Shown here: positions 1 to 7,411 of the stretch, one piece after another | How the letters are laid out: each line of letters starts with the position of its first letter | How positions within the stretch are numbered: position 1 is the first letter of the stretch | Origin: a virus | Length of the DNA stretch: 64,000 nt | Strand: one strand, 5' to 3' | IMG/VR virus record: IMGVR_UViG_3300020442_002661 | Span: 21,963 to 85,962 of that record | The notes under the pieces: generated by a model | The model's database searches: none | Seen by the model: the letters and a program-made list of their open reading frames with translations, nothing else | Told to the model about the DNA's origin: nothing | Made by a program: the position numbers and the translations under genes

Positions 1-340
1 TGCTTTCTTCAACCTTATAATCATGATGCACACACATAACAGCATATCTATCATCTGCTTGATCAAACAATTCTTGTATGTCTGTTGTCAGAATCATATC
101 ACTATCCATAAACACTGCCCAGCCTTTAAAGTTAGTAAGCTCTGGAATAAGAAAACGTGTAAATGTAAATTCTGTACTTGCAAGTTTATCTATAGGCCTT
201 GTATACCAACCTGCATCTCTTAATTCTTGCTGTTTAAGTGGACGTATATCTACGTTTTCACTTTTAGTTTCAATACTATGTTTACAAACTTGATACGCAA
301 TATCTTCTCTAGTATCATATCCAATAAAAACTTTATTCAT
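1..340 (-). CDS. Glycosyltransferase, DxD type (3' end outside window)
   Basis: Reading the minus strand from the ATG at 340 gives an open frame of 113 codons that runs off the window edge without a stop. It begins MNKVFIGYDTRED, a start common in GT8-like and related nucleotide-sugar glycosyltransferases. A hydrophobic strand then ends in D79-S80-D81 (VFMDSD), the DxD motif that binds the metal and sugar nucleotide in GT-A enzymes. The ATG overlaps by one base the stop codon of the upstream nucleotidyltransferase-cupin gene, so the two are probably translated together from the late promoter at 1119-1126. Acceptor and sugar cannot be told from this fragment. The family call is firm; the substrate is unknown. 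Confidence 0.75.
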   Translation of the reverse strand, partial: MNKVFIGYDTREDIAYQVCKHSIETKSENVDIRPLKQQELRDAGWYTRPIDKLASTEFTFTRFLIPELTNFKGWAVFMDSDMILTTDIQELFDQADDRYAVMCVHHDYKVEES

Positions 341-1113
341 TAATCCCTTCTTTCTATATCTTCTTCGTAACACTCGCCCCATTGAATTTCTAGTATATGA
401 CTATTTACTTCTCCAGGATTAGATGCTTTATGCCAAACTTCTTTCTCAATTTCATATGGCATACCGTGCGGTTGTAAAGTAACTTCGTTACTTAGACTAT
501 TCCATTCTGTTTTCATATTTACTAGACCCTCTAATATAATCCATTGTTCAGAACGTTTAAAATGTTTTTGATCGCTTAAACTTTTGCCTGGATAAATTAC
601 AAGTTCTTTAACCTTATATCCTTGTGCAGGTTTATCATCTAAAACTCTCCAATACCCCCATTCACGCTCTGTCTTCTGCGTTTTCCATTCATCTAGTATC
701 CAACTACTTGAATTCATTTTATTTTCACCACCAACTCCAAACTTAAAGTCTACCCAAGAAGTGTCCCCATAAGTTTTAAATTCTGGTGTTGTTGTATTTG
801 TTCTATCGCCACCGTTTGCGAATATAACTTTTGTTCCTGAACCATGTGTAGCAAGCGTTTTATATATAGCACCACATGCACTATCGTCTCTGTCATCAAA
901 ACTAATTACTTTATCCACAACTTCAAGAGCTTCTATAATACTTGCCCTATCCTTAAATTGCATAAAAGGTCTACCTTTTTTACGAGTAAGCCATTCGTCA
1001 GAGTTTAGTCCAACATGTAATTCTGCTCCTAAACTTTTTGCGGCTTTAAAGTATTCAATGTGACCTGAATGAAGAGGATCAAATCCTCCTGTAACTAGTA
1101 CGATTCTTTTCAT
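340..1113 (-). CDS. Nucleotidyltransferase-cupin fusion (sugar-1-phosphate activation)
   Basis: The protein has 257 aa in two parts. Residues 1 to about 140 are a cytidylyl/adenylyltransferase-like domain with the HxGH signature (GGFDPLHSGH, 9-18), as in HldE C-termini and glycerol-3-phosphate cytidylyltransferases. A GGDR stretch near residue 100 occupies the place of the HldE KGGDY motif. Residues of about 150-257 look like a cupin of the type found at the end of ManC or type II phosphomannose isomerase (KHFKRSEQWIILEG, near 183-196). The family suggests transfer of a nucleotide to a sugar or polyol phosphate; the cupin may isomerise or epimerise the sugar. A perfect TATAAATA lies 5 nt upstream of the ATG. 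It shares one base with the downstream glycosyltransferase start. The domains are clear; the substrate is inferred. Confidence 0.75.
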   Translation of the reverse strand: MKRIVLVTGGFDPLHSGHIEYFKAAKSLGAELHVGLNSDEWLTRKKGRPFMQFKDRASIIEALEVVDKVISFDDRDDSACGAIYKTLATHGSGTKVIFANGGDRTNTTTPEFKTYGDTSWVDFKFGVGGENKMNSSSWILDEWKTQKTEREWGYWRVLDDKPAQGYKVKELVIYPGKSLSDQKHFKRSEQWIILEGLVNMKTEWNSLSNEVTLQPHGMPYEIEKEVWHKASNPGEVNSHILEIQWGECYEEDIERRD

Positions 1114-1118
1114 ACTGA

Positions 1119-1126
1119 TATTTATA
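1119..1126 (-). promoter_or_regulatory. T4-type late promoter, perfect TATAAATA
   Basis: On the minus strand TATAAATA is followed by 5 nt and then the ATG at 1113. In T4 the octamer covers about -13 to -6, which would put +1 on the A of the ATG. It forms a divergent pair with the plus-strand motif at 1140-1147. Confidence 0.8.
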
Positions 1127-1139
1127 TACGTAGTTTACA

Positions 1140-1147
1140 CATAAATA
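1140..1147 (+). promoter_or_regulatory. T4-type late promoter CATAAATA
   Basis: The plus-strand octamer ends 5 nt before the ATG at 1153, and no Shine-Dalgarno sequence lies between. This is the same spacing as the divergent motif at 1119-1126 and predicts a leaderless message for the hydrolase gene. Confidence 0.7.
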
Positions 1148-1152
1148 ATTTT

Positions 1153-1761
1153 ATGGTTGAGATCAAACAATTATGGACAGGAAGTAAACATACAGTTATA
1201 AGTTTTTCTGGTATTGGAACTACTATCGAAGGTGCCAATCAAGAATTTTATAATTTAAAAAACAACGGTTACAATGTAATATGGGTCATTGATAAAGATA
1301 ATAGTTACTTCACATCTATCAATCCGCAAGACATAATAAGCCAAATTAAAACGGAAAATGTCTACACAATAGGTCAAAGTATGGGCGGCTTTAATGCAAT
1401 AACATTTGCAAGTTTATATAATATTAAAAAAGTTTTGGCATTTACTCCCCAATATAGTATGGATCCTGAGATTGTTCCTTGGGAAACTAGATGGCGGAAA
1501 CAAATCAAAAGAATAAATTTCAAATATAAAAAATTAAACTTTGTAAATTGGACTGACTATACTATTATTACAGGTCATAAAGGTGCAGATAAAAAACATA
1601 TAGATATGATCCCTAAGCAAAAAAATATTAATATCCAACAGGTTTACGGGCATCATACAGTTGCACAAAACTTTAAAAAAGCTGGTACAATGTATAAACT
1701 AATTAATGATTATTTCCTGAATGATGTAAAAATAACAAAAGATTATTTGGCAGGCTTATAA
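1153..1761 (+). CDS. Alpha/beta-hydrolase-like protein
   Basis: This 202-aa protein has a GxSxG nucleophile elbow (GQSMGG, S76 the probable nucleophile). A hydrophobic strand precedes it and a late His pair (GHH, 167-168) could supply the catalytic base, as in alpha/beta hydrolases acting on esters or acyl groups. No signal peptide or membrane segment is seen, so it probably acts in the cytoplasm. It is the only plus-strand gene in the first 19 kb and has its own late-type promoter with no leader. Its end overlaps by 19 nt the end of the convergent methyltransferase gene. Among sugar genes, a role in acylating or deacylating a glycan is possible, but this is inference. Confidence 0.6.
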   Translation: MVEIKQLWTGSKHTVISFSGIGTTIEGANQEFYNLKNNGYNVIWVIDKDNSYFTSINPQDIISQIKTENVYTIGQSMGGFNAITFASLYNIKKVLAFTPQYSMDPEIVPWETRWRKQIKRINFKYKKLNFVNWTDYTIITGHKGADKKHIDMIPKQKNINIQQVYGHHTVAQNFKKAGTMYKLINDYFLNDVKITKDYLAGL

Positions 1762-2231
1762 CATTCTACATATAAATGTTTATTAGTAACCTTCTTCAAA
1801 CTCTTAATATCGCGAAAGTTGTAGTCTTTAAGTAGTTGTTCAAGCAACTGAAAATCGTACCCACTTTTGTGAACGTCCCAAAGATCAAATTCGCCTTCTC
1901 TTTGCCAACCCCAAAAGCCTGCCTTTGCATGATCCATATTAGATCTTTGTAGCCATTGGTTAATATGAAATGCCATATTAGGCAACATCATTGACATTTT
2001 GCCGCCTGGCTTTAATATATTATACCATGCTTGTAATACTTTTTCGCCTTGAATGAAAGTAAGATGTTCAAAAAAATGTCTAGAAAATATTTCGTCTACA
2101 GTGTTTAGTTCAACATGTCTTTCAATTTCCCATGCTGGACATACAAAATCTACACCTGGTACATTCCTTATGTCGCATGTTTTGAATCCTGCCATTGTAG
2201 GATTCTCTCCCGAACCAAACTCTATATTCAT
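1743..2231 (-). CDS. SAM-dependent methyltransferase (type 11-like)
   Basis: The 162-aa protein starts almost directly with the SAM-binding loop (EFGSGENP, residues 4-11). An acidic residue follows (CDIRN), then a post-motif (RHFFEHL) and LKPGGKM, in the order of class I methyltransferases of the Methyltransf_11 type. At 162 aa it is short, close to a bare Rossmann core, so it may need a partner or be specialised for a small substrate. The start overlaps the stop of the upstream gene by 4 nt (ATGA type), which indicates translational coupling. Its 3' end overlaps the convergent hydrolase gene. Neighbouring glycosyltransferases suggest a sugar substrate, but the sequence does not prove it. Confidence 0.75.
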   Translation of the reverse strand: MNIEFGSGENPTMAGFKTCDIRNVPGVDFVCPAWEIERHVELNTVDEIFSRHFFEHLTFIQGEKVLQAWYNILKPGGKMSMMLPNMAFHINQWLQRSNMDHAKAGFWGWQREGEFDLWDVHKSGYDFQLLEQLLKDYNFRDIKSLKKVTNKHLYVECYKPAK

Positions 2232-3127
2232 TCATATTTCTTTCTTAAATGTTCCCATGGCAAGCCAGCAATACATTCGTCTTCTCGCCATTGACAGTAT
2301 CCTAAATTATTTAACCATTGTTGCCTTTCAAACATTACTGGTTGTTCAATCAATTTTAAACTTTTATTTGAAACATCATATGCCATACAACTTGGACACA
2401 TGCTAAAAGTAGGAATGCCTTCCATTGCACTTTCTGTTAAGGCATTACTGTTAAATCCAACAACACACCAAGCATCATCAAAGTCTCTTTGTAAACCTGC
2501 TCCGCCTTCTAGTAATCCTGCACCATCTGTATTTTTGCTTATCTCTACATCAAAGTCTTTTAGAACTTCCATTTGTCTGTCTTGCCTTAACGGATGCATA
2601 CGCACACGTATTGGTCTATCTGTATAAGTTTGTATCTCTTTAAGCGTATGACTAACAAACCCTTTATAAGTTCCGTGCTTTTTAAGTAAATTTACAAGAC
2701 TACTATCGCCAGGACGTTGTAAAATAACAAGAACATAGTCGCCATTAGATTGCCAATCTTTTACAGTTAAATTTTGATCTTGTTTAATTTGTTCCCATCT
2801 ATCGCTTGGACTATTTTCATTACAGTAATCACCTTCATCTCTAAAATAACTTGTCCAACTGTATCTATGATATGCCATTGGATTTGGTGGTGCTGGCATA
2901 TTTTTTCTAAACACTGCGCTTTCTGTAACAATATAAGGCTTGCCAGAATCCTTTACATATTTGTATATGTGTCCAATTTTCTTTTCTTTTTTTGATCCTG
3001 ATTGGTTACTTTGCACAAGCACGTCTGCTGTTTCTATAGAATCTACATCTGCAAATGGAACCGTTATCCAATCTTTAGGTAGCGGATGATAACTCCACAT
3101 TAATTCTTCAATAGCGACTATTTTCAA
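2228..3127 (-). CDS. Polysaccharide/glycerophosphate-transferase-like protein
   Basis: This 299-aa protein has no full domain match I can name with certainty. The second half carries RMHPLRQDRQ and, about 60 residues later, SNALTESAMEGIPTF. This resembles the GT-B C-terminal pattern of KDO transferases of capsule synthesis and CDP-glycerol glycerophosphotransferases, where a Ser/Thr-Glu-Ala-x-x-x-Gly-x-Pro stretch contacts the nucleotide. The N-terminal half would be the acceptor domain. It overlaps genes on both sides (4 nt downstream, 20 nt upstream), so it belongs to the same transcription unit as the methyltransferases and uvsY. The call is a motif-level guess. Confidence 0.45.
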   Translation of the reverse strand: MKIVAIEELMWSYHPLPKDWITVPFADVDSIETADVLVQSNQSGSKKEKKIGHIYKYVKDSGKPYIVTESAVFRKNMPAPPNPMAYHRYSWTSYFRDEGDYCNENSPSDRWEQIKQDQNLTVKDWQSNGDYVLVILQRPGDSSLVNLLKKHGTYKGFVSHTLKEIQTYTDRPIRVRMHPLRQDRQMEVLKDFDVEISKNTDGAGLLEGGAGLQRDFDDAWCVVGFNSNALTESAMEGIPTFSMCPSCMAYDVSNKSLKLIEQPVMFERQQWLNNLGYCQWREDECIAGLPWEHLRKKYE

Positions 3128-3668
3128 AGAACAATCCTCTGTTTCTTACAAATGCTTTTTTACTTCTATGTGCATTCATAGTGCTTGCTTGTCTAATAAA
3201 CTTTGTGTACGTTTGATTATGAAAGAATCCATATTCTTTAAATTTGTCTATCCAGTATTGCTCTTCTTGTAAGTTTACATGATGATGCCCTTTCCAACCT
3301 GGAGGTGCATATGTCATAATAACATACTTACATTGTTGAAACGCTGGCATATAATTTGGTTGATATTGTTCGTATACATGTTCAACAAATTCTACACTCC
3401 AACCTAAATCAAATTTCTCTTTGATAGGAGCAGGACCTTTTGTAAAATCGTGTAATAAAAAATTGCTTGAATTTTTTCTTTCTAGTGTATAGTCACCGTC
3501 AACACCTAAAACTTTTAATCCTTTTTGTTCAGCAAGCTCAACCATACCTCCTGGGCCACATCCAATATCGAGATATGTTTCAATACCTAATGTATCAAGA
3601 CACCAATTAATGACACCTTCATCTAGGTGTGTTTTATTTCCGTGTCCGCCTAAATGTTCTTCAAGCAT
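3108..3668 (-). CDS. SAM-dependent methyltransferase
   Basis: This 186-aa class I methyltransferase has a textbook SAM-binding motif (YLDIGCGPGGM, about 32-42), an acidic ribose-binding residue in VLGVDGD and a later FVEHV segment. It has no added domain, so the target cannot be read; sugar or small-molecule methylation fits the glycosyltransferase context. The gene overlaps the upstream glycosyltransferase by 8 nt and the downstream gene by 20 nt. It is unrelated in detail to the shorter methyltransferase at 1743-2231, so the cluster has two different methyl-transfer enzymes. Confidence 0.8.
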   Translation of the reverse strand: MLEEHLGGHGNKTHLDEGVINWCLDTLGIETYLDIGCGPGGMVELAEQKGLKVLGVDGDYTLERKNSSNFLLHDFTKGPAPIKEKFDLGWSVEFVEHVYEQYQPNYMPAFQQCKYVIMTYAPPGWKGHHHVNLQEEQYWIDKFKEYGFFHNQTYTKFIRQASTMNAHRSKKAFVRNRGLFFENSRY

Positions 3669-4455
3669 GTTTAGGATCCTTACCTCTAGCTTCTTGCAAT
3701 AAAAATCTTTTCATAAATTTGTGTTGCAAACGTTCTTTATTCTTACCTTTTGTATGTACCATAAATTCATTTATGCCGCTGTTGTTAAAAGGACTTTTGT
3801 TATCTTTAGGTGTTGGATTTAAATTATGAAACATGCTTTGATCTTCATATCCTAGTCTAAGTTGAAAGAAAATCCAACTGTCATGTGTTTCACGCAGATG
3901 TTCTAATCCATTTTTGTATTCATTTTCATATTTTTCTAAAAAGATTTTTGCGAAAGGTAGTTTTAAATTAAAGCTCATAAGTCCACACTCGTCATAAGTG
4001 TCTGGTCTACCTAAATATGATATTGCTTTTGTCTGCGGAAATAAACTAGATAATCTTGCATCGGTTACAGGTTGATGCATTAGTACATCTGCATCTAACC
4101 AAACTACTGTATTTGATACTTGCTGTTTTGCTTCAGCAAAAATTGCAAATGTTTTGTGAGCAAACTTAATTGCATTCCATTTGAATGCTTTTGAACTACC
4201 TTCTAGTTTGCGTCCTATTTGTCCATTGTAGTGTGGATTGTCTTTGTATTTTTCTTTGAATTCTAACAACTGAGGACAACTTTTATACAAGTCTTTTGTT
4301 GTTACTCTATTACTAAATGCATCTAAGTTAATATTATCTTCTGTGTAAATTATAATTTCGCAACTGTCAGAAAGATATTTGTCCCAACTTAGTAAGTTAG
4401 TTTTTGATGTAGATTTCCAATATTCTTGATTTAAACTTGTAACAAATGTGTACAT
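3661..4455 (-). CDS. Glycosyltransferase, DxD type
   Basis: The 264-aa protein carries a DxD motif (WLDADV, D121-D123) after a hydrophobic strand, as in GT-A enzymes that bind a metal and a nucleotide sugar. The region after it (YDECGLMSFNL, then DSWIFFQLRLG) follows the order seen in GT8/GT24-like enzymes. A C-terminal VHTKGKNK could contact the donor phosphates. No membrane anchor is seen. The ATG overlaps the uvsY stop by one base (TAATG), so it should be translated with the recombination genes. The family is clear; donor and acceptor are unknown. Confidence 0.7.
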   Translation of the reverse strand: MYTFVTSLNQEYWKSTSKTNLLSWDKYLSDSCEIIIYTEDNINLDAFSNRVTTKDLYKSCPQLLEFKEKYKDNPHYNGQIGRKLEGSSKAFKWNAIKFAHKTFAIFAEAKQQVSNTVVWLDADVLMHQPVTDARLSSLFPQTKAISYLGRPDTYDECGLMSFNLKLPFAKIFLEKYENEYKNGLEHLRETHDSWIFFQLRLGYEDQSMFHNLNPTPKDNKSPFNNSGINEFMVHTKGKNKERLQHKFMKRFLLQEARGKDPKHA

Positions 4456-4910
4456 TATAACGTAGCGTCCTCCATACCAGCAACTCTCAGCTTGACAATA
4501 TTAGTTATCTGCCATTGCTTCTGGTCTAGAGCTTTTAAGACTCCTAACCATTTGTTACGTAGTAAGGCGAACTCGTTAATAATCTTTTCATAGTCAACAA
4601 CATCTGCTTCGCCGTCGACATATTTTTCAACGTCACGACTTGATAATGCTCGTTGATAATTTTCTAAATATTTTTTGAAATACGAGCTACGCAATCTACG
4701 TAGCTCGATATTCATATAGTTTAGTATAGCTTCAATTTCTTGAAGTTGGTTAAATCGGTGTTCAACAATACCCGGCATAGCCGCAGATGCTCTTTCAACA
4801 TTGCCACTAAGTTTACATTCTACTTTTGCATCTTCAAGTTCACTTTCAAAGAACTGAATTGCAGTAGGTATCTTACCAATGTCTCTTGATATCTCGCTAT
4901 ACCAACCCAT
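4455..4910 (-). CDS. uvsY: UvsY-like recombination mediator
   Basis: This 151-aa basic, helix-rich protein is close to T4 UvsY in length (137 aa). Its C-terminal part, with the pattern of a long helix followed by ALDQKQWQITNIVKLRVAGME, matches the T4 C-terminus, which has a similar 'I..M..' ending. UvsY loads the UvsX recombinase onto single-stranded DNA coated with gp32. All three proteins are encoded within 3 kb here (uvsY, uvsX, gp32), which supports the call. The ATG overlaps the stop of the 79-aa gene by 1 nt. Sequence similarity to T4 is modest, so position carries part of the weight. Confidence 0.75.
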   Translation of the reverse strand: MGWYSEISRDIGKIPTAIQFFESELEDAKVECKLSGNVERASAAMPGIVEHRFNQLQEIEAILNYMNIELRRLRSSYFKKYLENYQRALSSRDVEKYVDGEADVVDYEKIINEFALLRNKWLGVLKALDQKQWQITNIVKLRVAGMEDATL

Positions 4911-5149
4911 TATTCATCCCAATCAAAACCGTCTTCGTTGTCATACACTTCTTCTGCATCTTCATCCAAATAATAGTGTATTGCATTATCGAGTATGTTA
5001 TCTGCACCTAGGGCTTCTCTAAAAGTGTTATCTTCTGTACCCATATCTGCAAGCAAATCAACATAGCGTTCTGCGGCTGTGTCAATATGCTTCTTATCTA
5101 AATACTCTTTAAAGCACATCCAAAACTCTTGAATCTGTTCTTCAGTCAT
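4910..5149 (-). CDS. Small acidic protein between uvsX and uvsY
   Basis: This 79-aa protein is strongly acidic at the C-terminus (DEDAEEVYDNEDGFDWDE) and looks mostly helical. I do not recognise a domain. It overlaps uvsX upstream by 8 nt and touches uvsY downstream, so it is co-translated with both. The acidic tail resembles protein-interaction tails of single-strand-binding proteins, and gp32 in this phage lacks an evident acidic C-terminus. A role in contacts between recombination proteins is a possible but untested idea. Confidence 0.6.
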   Translation of the reverse strand: MTEEQIQEFWMCFKEYLDKKHIDTAAERYVDLLADMGTEDNTFREALGADNILDNAIHYYLDEDAEEVYDNEDGFDWDE

Positions 5150-6233
5150 TAATTACAGGCTCCTCAACGTGATTTTCGATTTCGACTGTGTCGTCGTCTT
5201 CGGTATTTACCACGGAAGCCTCTTTTTGTAGGTAATCTGACATAACTTTGTCAAGAAGTTCACCTGACCAATTTTTACGATATTCAAGTAATTCTTCGCC
5301 TGCTGTTGTAACATATTTTAAACGATTGCCTTGCTTTTCGATAACACCTTTTTTCTCAAAAAGTTCAAGTAGTCCACTGTAAGGATTCATACCTGTTTCG
5401 TATGGAATCTTTACCTGTACACCTTCGAAAGGCTTAGCGTAACGTGTTTTCATTACCTTACAACCTGCACGAATACCACGTACTTCGCTGATCTTGTTGC
5501 CATCTTCATCTTCTTTTAGTTTTAGTTTTTTCATTGCTACAACAATTGAAGATGCATAGATAAAGCCTTGACCACCTGAAATCTTATCATCTGGATCAAA
5601 CATGTCTTGCGATGCATATGTGTGGTTAGTACATACAAGTCCTACATTATGTGAACCAATCATGTTAACTGTGTTACGAACAAGTGCAGTCAATGCCTTA
5701 GGCTTACGACCCATATCACCTTTCATATCACCTTTGTTAAACTGATCAACATCTGTAGGTGTTAGTAACATACCTAAACTATCAATAACAAACAACACTT
5801 TAGGGCGTTCTTCTTCTGCCATTGCTTTATAGTCTGTCATAAACACACTAATAGTTTTAGCAACGTCATCAATCATTGACATGTTTAATTTAAGTAGTTT
5901 ATCTTCACTTGTATCTACATCTAGTGCATGTAGCCAAGTTTCATCAAGTGCGTTCTCTGAGTCAATAAGAACTACAAAGATACCTTGTTCTTGTGCGGCT
6001 TTTACGATATTGCCTGCACAAATGTAACTTTTACCTGCACCACTTTCGCCTGCAAATACAGTTACCTTACCTAGTGGAACACCTTTGTGAAAGTCTCCTG
6101 ATACTAGATAGTTGAGTGCATAATTACCTGTACCAATCCAATCAGTAGGATCGTTAAATCCTGCACTCATGCCTGAAATAGATTTAGTTAGTTGTGTCCT
6201 AAACTTAGTAGGATCAAACGACTTTGTTGCCAT
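5142..6233 (-). CDS. uvsX: UvsX, RecA-like recombinase
   Basis: This 363-aa protein is a RecA/UvsX-type strand-exchange ATPase. The Walker A loop GESGAGKS is at 62-69 and a Walker B strand reads VLFVIDSLGML near residue 155. A RecA-type core follows, including GLVCTNHTY and a GGQGFIYASS stretch. It catalyses homologous pairing in recombination-dependent replication and repair, together with gp32 and UvsY. The length is close to T4 UvsX (about 390 aa). The ATG has an AGGAG Shine-Dalgarno (TAGGAGTAATTATG). A hairpin terminator lies between gp32 and this gene, so part of the transcription from the gp32 promoter may stop before uvsX. Confidence 0.95.
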   Translation of the reverse strand: MATKSFDPTKFRTQLTKSISGMSAGFNDPTDWIGTGNYALNYLVSGDFHKGVPLGKVTVFAGESGAGKSYICAGNIVKAAQEQGIFVVLIDSENALDETWLHALDVDTSEDKLLKLNMSMIDDVAKTISVFMTDYKAMAEEERPKVLFVIDSLGMLLTPTDVDQFNKGDMKGDMGRKPKALTALVRNTVNMIGSHNVGLVCTNHTYASQDMFDPDDKISGGQGFIYASSIVVAMKKLKLKEDEDGNKISEVRGIRAGCKVMKTRYAKPFEGVQVKIPYETGMNPYSGLLELFEKKGVIEKQGNRLKYVTTAGEELLEYRKNWSGELLDKVMSDYLQKEASVVNTEDDDTVEIENHVEEPVIND

Positions 6234-6248
6234 AATTACTCCTATATT

Positions 6249-6280
6249 AAAAAGCCTTAGTAGGGGATTGCTCCCCTACT
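6249..6280 (-). terminator. Hairpin terminator after gp32
   Basis: On the minus strand AGTAGGGG and CCCCTACT pair (8 bp) around a 6-nt loop, followed by TAAGGCTTTTT. It sits just past the gp32 stop and before uvsX, so it could lower uvsX expression relative to gp32. Confidence 0.75.
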
Positions 6281-6289
6281 GTGTTAATT

Positions 6290-7291
6290 TTACTGTGACT
6301 GTCTTGCACGAATCATTGCTAAAATGTCTTGTGCATTACCACCTTCTGCAGGTGCCGCTTCAGCCGCTGGTGCTGGAGTTGCTTCTGCTACTGGAGCCGC
6401 CGGAGCCGCTTCAGGTGCTGGTGTTGCCTCAGGTGCTGGTGTTGCCGCTGGAGCAGGAGTTGTCGGAGCCGCTTGCGCTACCGGATCACCTGTTCTTGCC
6501 GCCATACCCGCTGGACGGAAGTATTGTCCCCAACGGTCCATGTCATATGCTTCACCATCTACTGATGCTTCAAACATTTCTTGCATGACCTTAAGTTCTA
6601 CTTCACCTGGCTTTTTAGGCAGGAAGTCATTAAGATTAAACAAGCCGTGTGTATTAACTGCTTGCATCTCTGCATCACTAAGTGGACGTTCTCTACGTGC
6701 CCAAGTACTAGTGCTATAGTCTGCATAGCCACCTTTACTTGCTTTGTTAAGACGGAAGTCTACACCAGCAGTATAATCTGTTGGCAGTTCTTCCATATCT
6801 GGATCCATAAGCGCCTGCTTGATGATTTGAAAAATTTGTGGGCCAATAATAAACCTACGGATTGGATTTTCCGGAGTTCTATCTTCTTGTAACGGATTAT
6901 CTGTTACAAACCCTTGGAAGATATACGAACGTTTCTTCCAATATTTACGACCCATGTCTTCTAAACTTGGATCTTTAAACCAGCCACGTACTTCATTAAG
7001 AATGTTACATGTCTCGCCGTACATTTCCATACATGGAATTTGTACTTGTACTGGACGACTGTCTGTTTCGCCTTTTACACCAGCGAATGGAAGTTTGATC
7101 AACAAACGCTCTTTCCAGAAGAAAGTGTTGTCTGCATCTCCATCAGGAAGGAATCGCATTGTACTGCTTTCGCCTTCTTTCATATTCCAAAATGGGTAAA
7201 TTGCGTTATCGCCGCCGCCGCTGTTAGAGTTACCACTTGTGCGGTTCTCTTGTTCTTTGAGCTTTGCTCGGATCTCAGCTAATGATGCCAT
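6290..7291 (-). CDS. 32: gp32 single-stranded DNA-binding protein
   Basis: This 333-aa protein belongs to the T4 gp32 family, which coats single-stranded DNA in replication and recombination. The N-terminal segment (MASLAEIRAKLKEQ) resembles the basic cooperativity arm, and the core (YPFWNMKEGESSTMRFLPDGD) follows the OB-fold order. The start at 7291 has a strong AGGAGG; the frame is open further upstream to 7363, but that part is leader. T4 gp32 binds zinc through three Cys and one His, while here only two Cys are seen (IPCMEMYGETC). The last 70 or so residues are Ala/Pro repeats ending in a basic stretch instead of the T4 acidic tail. A sigma70-like promoter lies at 7353-7381. Confidence 0.85.
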   Translation of the reverse strand: MASLAEIRAKLKEQENRTSGNSNSGGGDNAIYPFWNMKEGESSTMRFLPDGDADNTFFWKERLLIKLPFAGVKGETDSRPVQVQIPCMEMYGETCNILNEVRGWFKDPSLEDMGRKYWKKRSYIFQGFVTDNPLQEDRTPENPIRRFIIGPQIFQIIKQALMDPDMEELPTDYTAGVDFRLNKASKGGYADYSTSTWARRERPLSDAEMQAVNTHGLFNLNDFLPKKPGEVELKVMQEMFEASVDGEAYDMDRWGQYFRPAGMAARTGDPVAQAAPTTPAPAATPAPEATPAPEAAPAAPVAEATPAPAAEAAPAEGGNAQDILAMIRARQSQ

Positions 7292-7352
7292 AGTATGCCT
7301 CCTTTTATATTGCCTATGTGCTTTGTGCCTTTTTGTATATAGCACATTATGT

Positions 7353-7381
7353 ACTATACACAACTATATAGCAGAAGTCAA
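7353..7381 (-). promoter_or_regulatory. Sigma70-like promoter of gp32
   Basis: On the minus strand TTGACT (7376-7381), a 17-nt spacer and TATAGT (7353-7358) lie about 60 nt upstream of the gp32 ATG. No late motif is present here, so gp32 is probably expressed early by host polymerase. Confidence 0.75.
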
Positions 7382-7411
7382 GTGAAATCTGCTAAATTCT
7401 TGATTTTTTTA

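Noticed and set aside
6324-6719. Plus-strand Ala-rich reading frame of 131 codons opposite gp32
   Set aside because: It is the antisense of the Ala/Pro repeat tail of gp32; repeats make both strands open. No ribosome site or promoter.
7292-7363. Longer gp32 start at 7363
   Set aside because: The extra 24 residues are basic and unlike gp32; the start at 7291 has a strong AGGAGG, and the promoter -10 box lies at 7353-7358.
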